DNA of 13,878 nucleotides from JBGLNJ01 sp964353405. Lineage in GTDB: Bacteria; Chloroflexota; Anaerolineae; Fen-1058. The translations under genes and the position numbers were made by a program. Shown piece after piece: positions 1 through 7,072 of this stretch. The stretch lies in NCBI GenBank assembly GCA_964353405.1, contig CAYGWJ010000452.1:1-13878 (forward strand). The letters are read 5' to 3'. Each line of letters starts with the position of its first letter. Position 1 is the stretch's first letter. A model generated the notes under the pieces. That model saw nothing but the letters and a program-made list of their open reading frames with translations. It was not told where the DNA came from and did not search any database.

Positions 1-26
1 AAGGGTCTCTACCTCGCAAGGCAGAG

Positions 27-103
27 ATTCTTCGGCCTTCGGCCTCAGAATGACACTATGGCGCGAGTTTCTCTACCCTGGCATATCGCCACCCGGCGAT
101 ATG
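27..103. repeat. Upstream non-coding stretch with two fold-back hairpins
   Basis: The first 160 or so bases hold no gene I can support. Two inverted repeats are visible. At 27-51, ATTCT and AGAAT flank GGCC/GGCC around a 3-nt loop with two mismatches. At 82-103, CATATCGCC pairs perfectly with GGCGATATG around a 4-nt loop. The wording of the first (GATTCTTCGG...CAGAATGAC) resembles REP-type intergenic palindromes I know from many genomes, but that is an impression, not a match. Neither hairpin is followed by a T-run on the + strand, so I do not call them terminators. The left neighbour is outside the window. Confidence 0.5.
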
Positions 104-135
104 AATTCTCGCAATGACAGACTTGTGGGTAATCA

Positions 136-157
136 CCAGAAAATTGCCAGAAAATTG
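136..157 (+). repeat. Tandem 11-bp repeat just upstream of the -35 box
   Basis: CCAGAAAATTG occurs twice head to tail (136-146 and 147-157), ending 4 bp before the -35 hexamer at 162. The 11-bp period is about one helical turn, and each unit carries an A-tract. This is where an UP element or an activator site would lie. The repeat is seen directly; the role is inference. Confidence 0.55.
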
Positions 158-161
158 CCTC

Positions 162-190
162 TTGACACCGGCCCGGACTTGGCTTATACT
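162..190 (+). promoter_or_regulatory. Sigma70-type promoter of the beta-oxidation operon
   Basis: TTGACA at 162-167 and TATACT at 185-190 are separated by exactly 17 bp, close to the housekeeping-sigma consensus. Transcription would start near 197, inside the palindrome at 188-204. With a start that close, an ATG at 207 would have only about a 10-nt leader, which supports the GTG at 243 as the regulator's start. This is the only strong promoter I see before 9018, and it probably drives the regulator and the catabolic genes together. Confidence 0.8.
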
Positions 191-204
191 GACTACTAGT
201 CAGT
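188..204. promoter_or_regulatory. Palindromic operator, probable TetR-family autoregulatory site
   Basis: ACTGACTA-C-TAGTCAGT is a perfect palindrome with 8-bp arms and one central base. It overlaps the last three bases of the -10 box and the expected transcription start, so a bound repressor would block the promoter. Right after it, TGAATGACT at 204-212 matches a half-site of the Bacillus FadR (a TetR-family fatty-acid regulator) consensus as I remember it. A TetR-family gene follows at once, so autoregulation relieved by an acyl-CoA ligand is the natural inference. Confidence 0.7.
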
Positions 205-242
205 GAATGACTGGCGGTCAGGCATCGGAAGGGGGGCAGCCG

Positions 243-884
243 GTGGGGACGACCGGGCGTCGAGAGCGCGAGAAAGCACAGCGGCGCGAAGACATCTTGC
301 AAGCCGCGCGGGAGGTCTTTTTTAACGATGGCTCTCGCCGGGCGACGATTGACGATGTGGCCGCCCGCGCGGAAGTCAGCAAGGGCACCGTCTACCTGTA
401 TTTTGAGAGCAAGGAGGCCATCCTTGCTCATTTGGTTTTAGAGGGCCTCGACATCCTCTCCGGCCTGCTCGAAACCGCCTACGCCCCCAAAAAAGACTTA
501 CTTGCCGATGAGCGCGTGCGACGTCTGGCCCGCGCTTACCTCAAATTCTCCAAGACCTATCCCAAATACTTTCGGCTGTTGATGGCGTTTGACCATGGCC
601 GTTTCCGCGAGCGTGTGCCCGAGTCGCTTTACCAGGAAATTGCCCGGCGCAGCCTGTCAAGCTTGCACTGGGTGGAACAGGCGTTTGAGCAAGGGCGTGT
701 GTCCGGCCAGTTTGCCATCGCCGACGCGCACCGCGCTGCGGGCGTGTTGTGGGCCTCGCTGAACGGCGTGTTGTTCCTGCTCGATCATCCGCTGCGCCAG
801 GATATCCTGGGCGTCTCTCTCGACGCCCTGTTTGATTCGACCACGGAATTGCTGCTGCGCGGCTACCGGGTCCCGGCCTCGTAG
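243..884 (+). CDS. TetR/AcrR-family transcriptional regulator
   Basis: The protein has a TetR_N DNA-binding domain near its N-terminus: the helix starting DILQAAREVFF, then TIDDVAARAEVSKGTVYLYF with the recognition helix at SKGTVYLYF. A helical ligand-binding domain follows, including KYFRLLMAFDHG and a C-terminal LWASLNGVLFLL helix typical of the family. I start at GTG 243 because GGAAGGGGGG (227-236) is an excellent ribosome binding site 6 nt upstream; this gives 213 residues. An in-frame ATG at 207 would give 225 residues but has no binding site and lies next to the operator. The gene heads the operon, 30 nt before the thiolase, and sits on an operator-like palindrome. I infer a repressor of the acyl-CoA catabolic genes responding to an acyl-CoA; the ligand cannot be read from sequence. 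Confidence 0.9.
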   Translation: MGTTGRREREKAQRREDILQAAREVFFNDGSRRATIDDVAARAEVSKGTVYLYFESKEAILAHLVLEGLDILSGLLETAYAPKKDLLADERVRRLARAYLKFSKTYPKYFRLLMAFDHGRFRERVPESLYQEIARRSLSSLHWVEQAFEQGRVSGQFAIADAHRAAGVLWASLNGVLFLLDHPLRQDILGVSLDALFDSTTELLLRGYRVPAS

Positions 885-914
885 CGTTCAAAAAATCAGA
901 AAGGAGTACACACC

Positions 915-2135
915 ATGAAAGATGTTGTTCTCGTCGGCGGTGTCCGAACGCCCTGTGGGCTGCACGGCGGCGCGTTGCGCGATATGCGCGCTCAGGACCT
1001 GGCCAAAATCGTATTCCAGGAGGTCATCAAGCGCACGGGCATTGATCCCGGCGCCCTTGACGAAGTCATCCTGGCGAGCGTCGGCCAGCCATCGGATGCG
1101 GCCAACATTGCCCGCGTGGCGGCGCTGATGGCGGGCGTGCCCGAGCACGTCCCGGCCTTTACGGTGCAGCGCAACTGCGCTTCGGGCCTGCAGGCCATCA
1201 CGTCGGCCTACCAGGCCATCCAGTCCGACGACGGCGAATTGTTCCTGGTCGGCGGCACCGAAAGCATGAGCAACATCCCGTACATCCTCAAGGGCGCACG
1301 GTGGGGATTAAAGCTGCGCCACAGCGAGCTGACCGATGCGCTGTGGGAAGGCTTGACCGACCCGATCGTCAACCAGATCATGGGGCGCACGGCAGAAAAC
1401 CTGGCCGAGATGTACGAGCTCACCCGGCAGGCGCAGGATGAATATGCCATCCAGTGCCACAAGAAAGCCTTTATGGCCAACCGCCAGGAAAAGTTCAAGG
1501 ACGAGATCGTGCCGGTCGAGATCGTCAAAAAAGTAGCCGGGCAAGAAGTGGCCCGCGAGCAGATCACGCAGGACGAGGGCATCAATCCCACGCTCTCGAT
1601 GCAAAAAGCCGCCATGTATCCGACCGTGTTCAAGAAAAACGGCACCGTGACGCCGGCCAACTCGTGCCCTATCAGCGACGGCGCGTCAGCGCTGCTGGTG
1701 ATGACGGCGGACAAGGCCAAGGCGCTCGGCTTCAAGCCGATGGGGCGCATCGTGGCCTATGATTATGCTGCCGTCAACCCGGCCATCATGGGCATCGGCC
1801 CGGCCAAGGCCATCCCCAAGATGTGGGCCAAGATGAACAAGCGCGGCATCAACGTCAAGTTCGAAGACGTTGGGTTGATCGAGCTCAACGAAGCGTTCGC
1901 CGCGCAGGCGTTGGCGTGCGGCCAGGACTTGACCGCCAACGGCTGGGCCTGGGATTGGAAAAAGGTCAACGTCAACGGCGGCGCGATTGCGCTGGGCCAC
2001 CCGGTCGGCGCGACGGGCGCCAAGCTCACGGTGACGTTGACGAACGAGATGAAGCGCCGCAACGCCCGCTACGGCATCGTCACCATGTGCGTCGGCGGCG
2101 GCCAGGGCGGCGTGATGCTGGTCGAGAATGTCTAA
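915..2135 (+). CDS. Thiolase (acetyl-CoA C-acyltransferase / acetoacetyl-CoA thiolase)
   Basis: A 406-residue thiolase, with AAGGAG 8 nt before the ATG. It cleaves 3-ketoacyl-CoA with CoA to give acetyl-CoA and a shortened acyl-CoA, or works in reverse. The acyl-accepting cysteine is Cys88 in QRNCASGLQA. The other family motifs are NEAFAAQA near 325, GGAIALGHPVGATGAK with His362, and CVGGGQGG with the base Cys392. It is slightly longer than the usual 390 or so, partly through a tryptophan-rich insert (GWAWDWKK) before the GGAIALGHP motif. It is followed with no gap by 3-hydroxyacyl-CoA dehydrogenase, so it carries the last step of the encoded cycle. Chain-length preference cannot be told from sequence. 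It is cytoplasmic and normally a tetramer. Confidence 0.95.
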   Translation: MKDVVLVGGVRTPCGLHGGALRDMRAQDLAKIVFQEVIKRTGIDPGALDEVILASVGQPSDAANIARVAALMAGVPEHVPAFTVQRNCASGLQAITSAYQAIQSDDGELFLVGGTESMSNIPYILKGARWGLKLRHSELTDALWEGLTDPIVNQIMGRTAENLAEMYELTRQAQDEYAIQCHKKAFMANRQEKFKDEIVPVEIVKKVAGQEVAREQITQDEGINPTLSMQKAAMYPTVFKKNGTVTPANSCPISDGASALLVMTADKAKALGFKPMGRIVAYDYAAVNPAIMGIGPAKAIPKMWAKMNKRGINVKFEDVGLIELNEAFAAQALACGQDLTANGWAWDWKKVNVNGGAIALGHPVGATGAKLTVTLTNEMKRRNARYGIVTMCVGGGQGGVMLVENV

Positions 2136-2145
2136 GGAGGAAACC

Positions 2146-3357
2146 ATGTATATTTTCAAGGCTGCTGTTATAGGCGCGGGCGCCATGGGCGCCGGCATCG
2201 CGCAGGTGATTTCGTTCTCCGGCTTGCCGGTCGTGCTCAAGGATGTGGATCAGAAATTCCTGGACAAGGGAATGGACACGATCCGCAAGATTTACAAGTC
2301 TCGCGTGGACAAGGGCAAGATGAGCGCGGGCGAGATGGACAGCAAAATGTCACTCGTCATCCCGACGCTGGACTATTTGGAGTTCGGCGACGTGGACATT
2401 GTGGTCGAAGCCGTGCCGGAAAAGATGGCGCTCAAGCGCAAGATCTTTGCCGACCTGGACGAGGTCTGTCCCGAAGGCACGATCTTTGCCAGCAACACGT
2501 CGGCGCTCTCGATCAGCGAGATGGGGCGCGCCACCCGGCGACCGCACAAGATGATCGGGATGCACTTTTTCAATCCCGCCAACGTGATGAAGCTGGTCGA
2601 GATCATCAAGGGCGAAAGCACCGACGAAGAGACCGTCGCCGATTTGGTCTCGTTCACCGAGTCGCTGCGCAAGATTCCGGTCGTCGTCAAAGAGTGTCCT
2701 GGCTTTTTGGTCAATCGCCTGTTGATGCCGTATCTCAACGAAGCGACGCTGTGCCTGCAAGAAGGCGCCGCCTCGGCGCAAGACATTGACGCCGCGATGC
2801 GCGACTATGGCTGGCCGATGGGTCCGTTCACGCTGATGGACTTTTTGGGCCTGGATGTCTGCGCCGATGTGGGCGCGTACCTCTCTTCGCAATATGGCGA
2901 CCGGATGCAGGGCGCGGAAATGTTCGAGCGGCTGGTCAAGGCCGGTCGGCTGGGCGAAAAGTCCGGCGCGGGCTTTTACTCTTACGGCGACCAGTCTGAC
3001 GAGCCGGTCAAGGCCATCATTGCAGAACTGAGCGCCGGCAAGCACACCCAGTTCACGCCCGAGCGCCTGATGTACCAGATGTTCAACGAAGCGGCGCACT
3101 GCGTTCAAGAGGGCATTGCCGACACCAAAGACATTGACATGTCCGTGATCGCGGGTTTGGGCATGATGTACAAAGGCGACCGCATCGGCCCGCTGGCGCT
3201 ATCGGACAAGCTCGGCCTGGACGTGATCGTCAAAGGGCTGGAAGAATTCGAGGCCAAATATGGCCTGCGCTTCCACCCGTGCAACAAGCTGTATGAATTG
3301 GTCAAGGCAGGCCGCCTCGGCGAAAAGACCAAGGCCGGCTTCCTGGAATACATCTAA
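2146..3357 (+). CDS. 3-hydroxyacyl-CoA dehydrogenase with duplicated C-terminal domain
   Basis: It oxidises 3-hydroxyacyl-CoA to 3-ketoacyl-CoA with NAD. The 403-residue protein has an N-terminal Rossmann domain (GAGAMGAG, about residues 10-17), the catalytic His140 in MHFFNPANVMKLVE with Glu152, and Asn190 in FLVNRLL. Two copies of the C-terminal helical domain follow (about 183-280 and 305-403), each ending in a near-identical LVKAGRLGEK motif plus AGF. This resembles the dehydrogenase half of FadB without the hydratase half, which is encoded separately by the next gene. I chose the ATG at 2146 because AAGGAGG (2134-2140) overlaps the thiolase stop and is 5 nt away; the alternative ATG at 2128 lies inside the thiolase gene and has no such site. 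Translation is probably coupled to the thiolase. Confidence 0.95.
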   Translation: MYIFKAAVIGAGAMGAGIAQVISFSGLPVVLKDVDQKFLDKGMDTIRKIYKSRVDKGKMSAGEMDSKMSLVIPTLDYLEFGDVDIVVEAVPEKMALKRKIFADLDEVCPEGTIFASNTSALSISEMGRATRRPHKMIGMHFFNPANVMKLVEIIKGESTDEETVADLVSFTESLRKIPVVVKECPGFLVNRLLMPYLNEATLCLQEGAASAQDIDAAMRDYGWPMGPFTLMDFLGLDVCADVGAYLSSQYGDRMQGAEMFERLVKAGRLGEKSGAGFYSYGDQSDEPVKAIIAELSAGKHTQFTPERLMYQMFNEAAHCVQEGIADTKDIDMSVIAGLGMMYKGDRIGPLALSDKLGLDVIVKGLEEFEAKYGLRFHPCNKLYELVKAGRLGEKTKAGFLEYI

Positions 3358-3389
3358 CGTGAAACGTCACGCGAAGCACACGTCTCACG
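3358..3389. repeat. Small intergenic fold-back element
   Basis: Directly after the TAA of the dehydrogenase, CGTGAAACGT (3358-3367) faces ACGTCTCACG (3380-3389), giving a 10-bp stem with one mismatch and a 12-nt loop. It is a short relative of the larger fold-back elements at 4224, 7073 and 7920, again lying between a stop codon and the next ribosome binding site (AAAGGAGG). Confidence 0.45.
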
Positions 3390-3422
3390 CTTCCAACATC
3401 TGTAAAGAGCAAAGGAGGAATC

Positions 3423-4226
3423 ATGGCCGACCGACAATACATCCGATACACCGTCGAAGAGCGCGTGGCGACGCTGGTGATTGATCATCCGCCCGTCAAC
3501 GCATTCAACCGCCAGGTGCTCGTCGAACTTGACGGCGCGCTTGACGAGTTACTTGCCAATGCCGATGCAAAGGTCATCATTATCACGGGCGGCGGGCAAA
3601 TGGCTTTTGTGGCCGGCGCCGACCTCAACGAGATCAAGGCTTCGCTAGATCGCGGCAGATCGGGCGATATCGCCGGATCAACGGAATTGCTCGTGATGGG
3701 ACAGGGTGTGTTCAACAAGGTTGAGCAGGCGCACAAGCCTATCATTGCTGCGATCAACGGCTTCTGCCTGGGCGGCGGGCTGGAGCTGGCGATGGCCTGC
3801 CACATCCGCATCTGTGGCGACCGCGCTCGGCTCGGTCAGCCCGAGATAGATCGAGGTCTTATCCCAGGCTGGGGAGGCACACAGCGGTTGTCGCGCCTCA
3901 TCAGTAAGGGCAAGGCGATTGAATTGATCCTGGCGGGTGACCAGATTAGCGCCCAGGAGGCCAAGGCGCTGGGCTTGGTCAACCTCGTTGTGCCAGGCGA
4001 TGCCGTGGTACGCCAGGCGACTGGGCTGGCCCGCAAGTTGGCCGCCAAGAGCGCTGTGGCTATGGCAGGCGCGCTAAGGGCCATCAATGGCGGTCAAGGC
4101 TTACCCCTGGCGGATGGACTGACCAAGGAGCGGGAGCAATTCGCCAATATCGCTGCGAGCGAGGACGCTTACGAAGGTGTTGTGTCTTTCCTCGAAAAGC
4201 GGCCGGCGCAATTCAAGGACAAATGA
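3423..4226 (+). CDS. Enoyl-CoA hydratase (crotonase family)
   Basis: It adds water across the 2,3 double bond of enoyl-CoA to give 3-hydroxyacyl-CoA. The 267-residue protein has the usual length and motifs: oxyanion-hole segment AFVAGADLNEI (61-71), GFCLGGGLELAMACHIR with the first catalytic Glu121, and LGQPEIDRGLIPGWGGTQRL with the second catalytic Glu141. Both glutamates that define true hydratases are present, so this is not one of the isomerase or hydrolase variants that have lost one. AAAGGAGG precedes the ATG by a few bases. It supplies the hydratase step missing from the single-function dehydrogenase just upstream. It should be cytoplasmic and hexameric by family. Confidence 0.95.
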   Translation: MADRQYIRYTVEERVATLVIDHPPVNAFNRQVLVELDGALDELLANADAKVIIITGGGQMAFVAGADLNEIKASLDRGRSGDIAGSTELLVMGQGVFNKVEQAHKPIIAAINGFCLGGGLELAMACHIRICGDRARLGQPEIDRGLIPGWGGTQRLSRLISKGKAIELILAGDQISAQEAKALGLVNLVVPGDAVVRQATGLARKLAAKSAVAMAGALRAINGGQGLPLADGLTKEREQFANIAASEDAYEGVVSFLEKRPAQFKDK

Positions 4227-4310
4227 CCAAGTGACAAGGTGAGGGGGTGACAAGGTGACACGGTGAAGCCGGATCACCTTGTCACCTTGTCACCGTGTCA
4301 CCTTGTCATC
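4224..4310. repeat. Fold-back element built of 8-nt units, perfect 19-bp stem
   Basis: The stretch reads as octamers on TGACAAGG and variants on the left (six units from 4224, the first containing the hydratase stop codon), a 2-nt turn, then the complementary octamer TCACCTTG and variants on the right. The segment 4248-4266 (TGACAAGGTGACACGGTGA) is the exact reverse complement of 4290-4308, leaving a 23-nt loop that holds two more right-hand units. There is no T-run, and the SD of ACAD1 (AGGGAGG, 4314-4320) follows at once. Possible roles are mRNA stabilisation, partial attenuation, or a slippage-grown parasitic repeat; none is shown. Confidence 0.85.
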
Positions 4311-4327
4311 CGCAGGGAGGTGATGAA

Positions 4328-5491
4328 ATGGATTTTAGCCTCACCGAAGAACAATCCATGTTCCGCGATATGTTCCGCAGCTTTGCGCAAAAAGAAATCG
4401 CCAAGGTGGCGGAACACACGGACAAGAACTGTGAAGTGCCGCCGGAACTGCTCAAGAAAGCAGCCGAGCAAGGGATGTTGGGCGCGCTGGCGCCGGATAC
4501 CTATGGCGGCGCTGCGCTCGACCCGGTGAGTTACGCGCTGATGCTGGAAGAGATCGGCCGGGTGTGCATGTCCACCGCCGTCGTTATTGCCCATCACACC
4601 AGCCAGGCCACGCAGGCGATCCTCGATTTTGGCGCGGACGCGCAAAAGGAACAGTTCCTGCCGTTGCTGGCCTCCGGTCAAGCGATTGGAGCGTTCGCAT
4701 TGACCGAGCCGGACGCCGGGTCAGATATCAAAGCGGTCACGACACGCGCGGTCCGCGAGGGCGGCGAGGTCGTGTTGAACGGCGTCAAGACGTGGGTGGG
4801 CAACGCGGGCATCGCGGGCCTGTTCATCGTCTTTGCCACGAGCAATCCCAAAGCGAATGGGCGTGGGATGAGCGCCTTTATCGTCGAAAAGGACACGCCT
4901 GGGCTCAAGATCGGCCATCGTGAGCCGACGCTTGGCCTGCGCGGCGCGACGTATCACACGCTCTACCTTGACGGTGTGCGCGTGCCGGAAGCCCATCGCC
5001 TGGGCGCGGAGGGCGATGGCGCGGCGATAGCAGAAAGAGTGCTCGATCATTTCCGCTGGGCGTTGGCCGCCATCGGGTTGGGCGTGTGCGAGGCTGCCGT
5101 CGAGGCCGGCGTCAAGTTCGCTGCCGAGCGTATCCAGTTCGGCGGACCCATCGCGCACAAGCAGGCGATTCAGAATTACATCGCCGATTCGTCGGCCCAG
5201 GTGGAAGGCTTGCGTTACCTGGTGTATCACACCGCCTGGCAGGCCGGTCAGGGCACGGGCCTGAGCACGGCGGCGGCCTATGCCAAGCTGTTTGCCGCGC
5301 AGGCCGCGCGGTTCGTCACCGACCGGATGGTGCAGGTGCACGGCGGCTATGGCTACATGGAAGACTATGCCATCGCGCGGATGTATCGCAACTCGCGCGC
5401 GCTTGACCTGATCGGCGGCACCGACGAGCTGATGCGCGTGGCGATTGCCGGCGACCTGCTCAAAAGCCAGCAGTTGGAAATCGAGCCGTGA
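4328..5491 (+). CDS. Acyl-CoA dehydrogenase family protein lacking the usual catalytic Glu (ACAD1)
   Basis: A 387-residue acyl-CoA dehydrogenase fold: N-terminal helical domain from MDFSLTEEQ, FAD/substrate strand GAFALTEPDAGSD (121-133), beta domain, and C-terminal helices with FGGPIAHKQAIQ and QVHGGYGYMEDYAIARMYR (336-354). The start at 4328 has AGGGAGG 7 nt upstream. The anomaly is the base: the family motif YEGT reads IGGT here, with Gly363 at the position of the proton-abstracting glutamate. The alternative glutamate of isovaleryl- and long-chain enzymes, in helix G (LDLER), is Phe242 in LDHFR. It may use another base, run in the reductive direction, have an unusual substrate, or act as a non-catalytic partner of ACAD2. 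FAD is probably still bound, and ETF encoded downstream is the likely electron partner. Confidence 0.9.
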   Translation: MDFSLTEEQSMFRDMFRSFAQKEIAKVAEHTDKNCEVPPELLKKAAEQGMLGALAPDTYGGAALDPVSYALMLEEIGRVCMSTAVVIAHHTSQATQAILDFGADAQKEQFLPLLASGQAIGAFALTEPDAGSDIKAVTTRAVREGGEVVLNGVKTWVGNAGIAGLFIVFATSNPKANGRGMSAFIVEKDTPGLKIGHREPTLGLRGATYHTLYLDGVRVPEAHRLGAEGDGAAIAERVLDHFRWALAAIGLGVCEAAVEAGVKFAAERIQFGGPIAHKQAIQNYIADSSAQVEGLRYLVYHTAWQAGQGTGLSTAAAYAKLFAAQAARFVTDRMVQVHGGYGYMEDYAIARMYRNSRALDLIGGTDELMRVAIAGDLLKSQQLEIEP

Positions 5492-5718
5492 GTGATGCTC
5501 AGGCTTCACCCGAGGTCATGCGGCGGCTCGATCCGCCGGACGAGTTGCAGATTCGCTTGCTGATGAGCGTCCCGCCCGAGCGGCGTGTTCGCACGATGAT
5601 GGATACAGCAGACAGCATCATGGATGGGCTGCGCGCGCGCTTGCGTAAGGCGCACCCGGACAAGTCCGACTTGGAGATTTGCCAACTGATGTTCAACTGG
5701 TTGTACCGCAATGGGTGA
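5488..5718 (+). CDS. Small hypothetical protein (76 aa), translationally coupled to ACAD1
   Basis: It starts at GTG 5488, overlapping the ACAD1 stop as GTGA. I do not recognise a named family. The protein is charged and helical in look, with PPERRVRTMMDTADSIMDGLRARLRKAHPDKS followed by a C-terminal CQLMFNWLYRNG. This pattern (P-x-x-R-R, then GLRARLR and a HPD/HPE motif, ending in an aromatic-Gly tail) reminds me of short ORFs found in front of small nucleotidyltransferase genes in Chloroflexota and Thermus; that is memory, not a search. Placement between two acyl-CoA dehydrogenases with overlapping ends implies co-translation, but no metabolic role can be read from it. Confidence 0.6.
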   Translation: MSDAQASPEVMRRLDPPDELQIRLLMSVPPERRVRTMMDTADSIMDGLRARLRKAHPDKSDLEICQLMFNWLYRNG

Positions 5719-5885
5719 ACAGGTTAACCAAGCACGAGTGGGACATCCGCGACATCCTGGCCGCCGCGCGATTGGGTGAAGATGAGCTGAGCCGCGAGTT
5801 TGACCAGGCATACGTGGACGACTGGGCAAGGCGACTCGGCCCAGATGTGGAACTCGAGTGGCGCGGCCTGAAGGGCCAAGCCTGA
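5715..5885 (+). CDS. Tiny ORF (56 aa), possible C-terminal remnant of a nucleotidyltransferase
   Basis: It starts at GTG 5715 in a second GTGA overlap, with the previous ORF's TGA, and ends 20 nt before ACAD2. The reading HEWDIRDILAAARL followed by FDQAYVDDWARRLG resembles the C-terminal tail of small nucleotidyltransferase-like proteins (a pattern like DI-x-G-I-L ... LD-x-x-Y-x-x-x-W-A-x-x-LG). The catalytic GS...DxD core of such an enzyme is absent. It is either a deletion derivative of a two-gene nucleotidyltransferase module or a genuine micro-protein. It could also be non-functional and merely tolerated inside the operon. ACAD2 has its own SD (AGAGGAG) and does not depend on it. Confidence 0.45.
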   Translation: MNRLTKHEWDIRDILAAARLGEDELSREFDQAYVDDWARRLGPDVELEWRGLKGQA

Positions 5886-5905
5886 CTCGAACAGAGGAGC
5901 GTGAA

Positions 5906-7072
5906 ATGGATTTTACATTCGCGCCTGAACATGAGGCCCTGCGGAAAATGATCCGCGAGTTTGCCGAAGAAGAGGTGCGCCCGCTGGCCAAGGTGATTGA
6001 CCGCGAGCATCGCGTGCCGTGGGAGACGCTCAAAAAGGCGGCCAAGATCGGGCTGCTGGGCGTGCCGTTCCCGCAGAAATATGGCGGCATGGGCGCGGGC
6101 GAGACCGGCTACTGCATCGCGATGGAAGAGATTGGCCGGGTCTGCACCAGCACCATCACCAACATCGGCGCGCACATCGGCATCGCCGCGATGGCGATCT
6201 ACCTGGACGGCACCGAGGCGCAGAAGCAAAAATACCTGGTGCCGTTGGCGAGCGGCGCAAAAATCGGCGCGTTCGGCTTGACCGAGCCAAACGCCGGCTC
6301 GGACGCCGCCGCCATCCGCACGCGCGCCGTGCGCGAAGGCGATAGCTATATCCTGGACGGCAGCAAGATCTATATCACCAACGGCCCGATTGCGGGCATC
6401 TGCAGCATCCTGGCCATGACCGATCCCACGTTGGGCGCGCGCGGCGGCGTGACGGCCTTTATCGTCGAGACCGAGTGGGAGGGGTTCAAGATCGGCACGC
6501 ATGAAAACAAGATGGGCATTCGCGGCAGCTCGACCTGCGAGTTGATCTTTGACAACCTGCGCGTGCCGCAAGAAAACGTCCTGGGCAAGGTCGGGCTGGG
6601 CTTTGTGACGTTCATGAAGACGCTCGACTATGGCCGGGCCAGCCTGGGCGCGGGCTGCCTGGGCGGCGCGGAAGGAGCGCTGGAGGCTGCCATGCAGTGG
6701 GCCAAGGCGCGCAACCAGTTCGGCGCCTACATTGCGGCCAAGCAAAGCATCCAATGGATGGTGGCCGACATTGCCTGCGAAGTGGAGGCGCTGCGCTCAC
6801 TCGTCTATCGCACGGCGTGGTTGATTGATTCGGGCCGTCCGTTCAGCCGCGAAGCCGCCATGTGCAAACTTTACGGCAGCGAGGTCGCCAGCCGGGCGAT
6901 CAACAAAGCCTTGCAGATTCACGGCGCGCTGGGCTATAGCGGCGACTTTCATATCGAGCGCGGCTGGCGTGACGCGCGCATCGCCGAAATCTTTGAGGGT
7001 ACCAACGAAATCCAGCGCATCGTCATCGCGTCCGATCTGTTCCAGCAGATTGGCGTGAGGATTAGATCGTAA
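5906..7072 (+). CDS. Acyl-CoA dehydrogenase (ACAD2)
   Basis: It oxidises acyl-CoA to trans-2-enoyl-CoA, passing electrons from FAD to ETF. The 388-residue protein has the family layout: MDFTFAPEHEALRKMIREF, the FAD/substrate motif GAFGLTEPNAGSDAAAIRTRA, helix-G segment TLDYGRASLGAGCLG, RNQFGAYIAAKQSIQ, and QIHGALGYSGDFHIERGWRDARIAEIFEGTNEIQR. Glu364 in FEGT is the expected catalytic base, in contrast to ACAD1. I use the ATG at 5906, with AGAGGAG 6 nt upstream, rather than one at 5858 inside the previous ORF. The overall look is that of short/medium-chain or branched-chain enzymes; substrate is undetermined. It is probably the operon's main dehydrogenase. Confidence 0.95.
   Translation: MDFTFAPEHEALRKMIREFAEEEVRPLAKVIDREHRVPWETLKKAAKIGLLGVPFPQKYGGMGAGETGYCIAMEEIGRVCTSTITNIGAHIGIAAMAIYLDGTEAQKQKYLVPLASGAKIGAFGLTEPNAGSDAAAIRTRAVREGDSYILDGSKIYITNGPIAGICSILAMTDPTLGARGGVTAFIVETEWEGFKIGTHENKMGIRGSSTCELIFDNLRVPQENVLGKVGLGFVTFMKTLDYGRASLGAGCLGGAEGALEAAMQWAKARNQFGAYIAAKQSIQWMVADIACEVEALRSLVYRTAWLIDSGRPFSREAAMCKLYGSEVASRAINKALQIHGALGYSGDFHIERGWRDARIAEIFEGTNEIQRIVIASDLFQQIGVRIRS

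Noticed and set aside
45..431. Minus-strand ORF over the operator and regulator start
   Set aside because: It covers the hairpins, the promoter and the TetR N-terminus; no motif or SD supports it.
5693..6754. Minus-strand open frame of 353 codons opposite ACAD2 (also 2350-3108, 4721-5509 and 7134-7832)
   Set aside because: GC-rich antisense shadows of well-supported genes; translations are His/Arg/Ala-rich and show no family motif.
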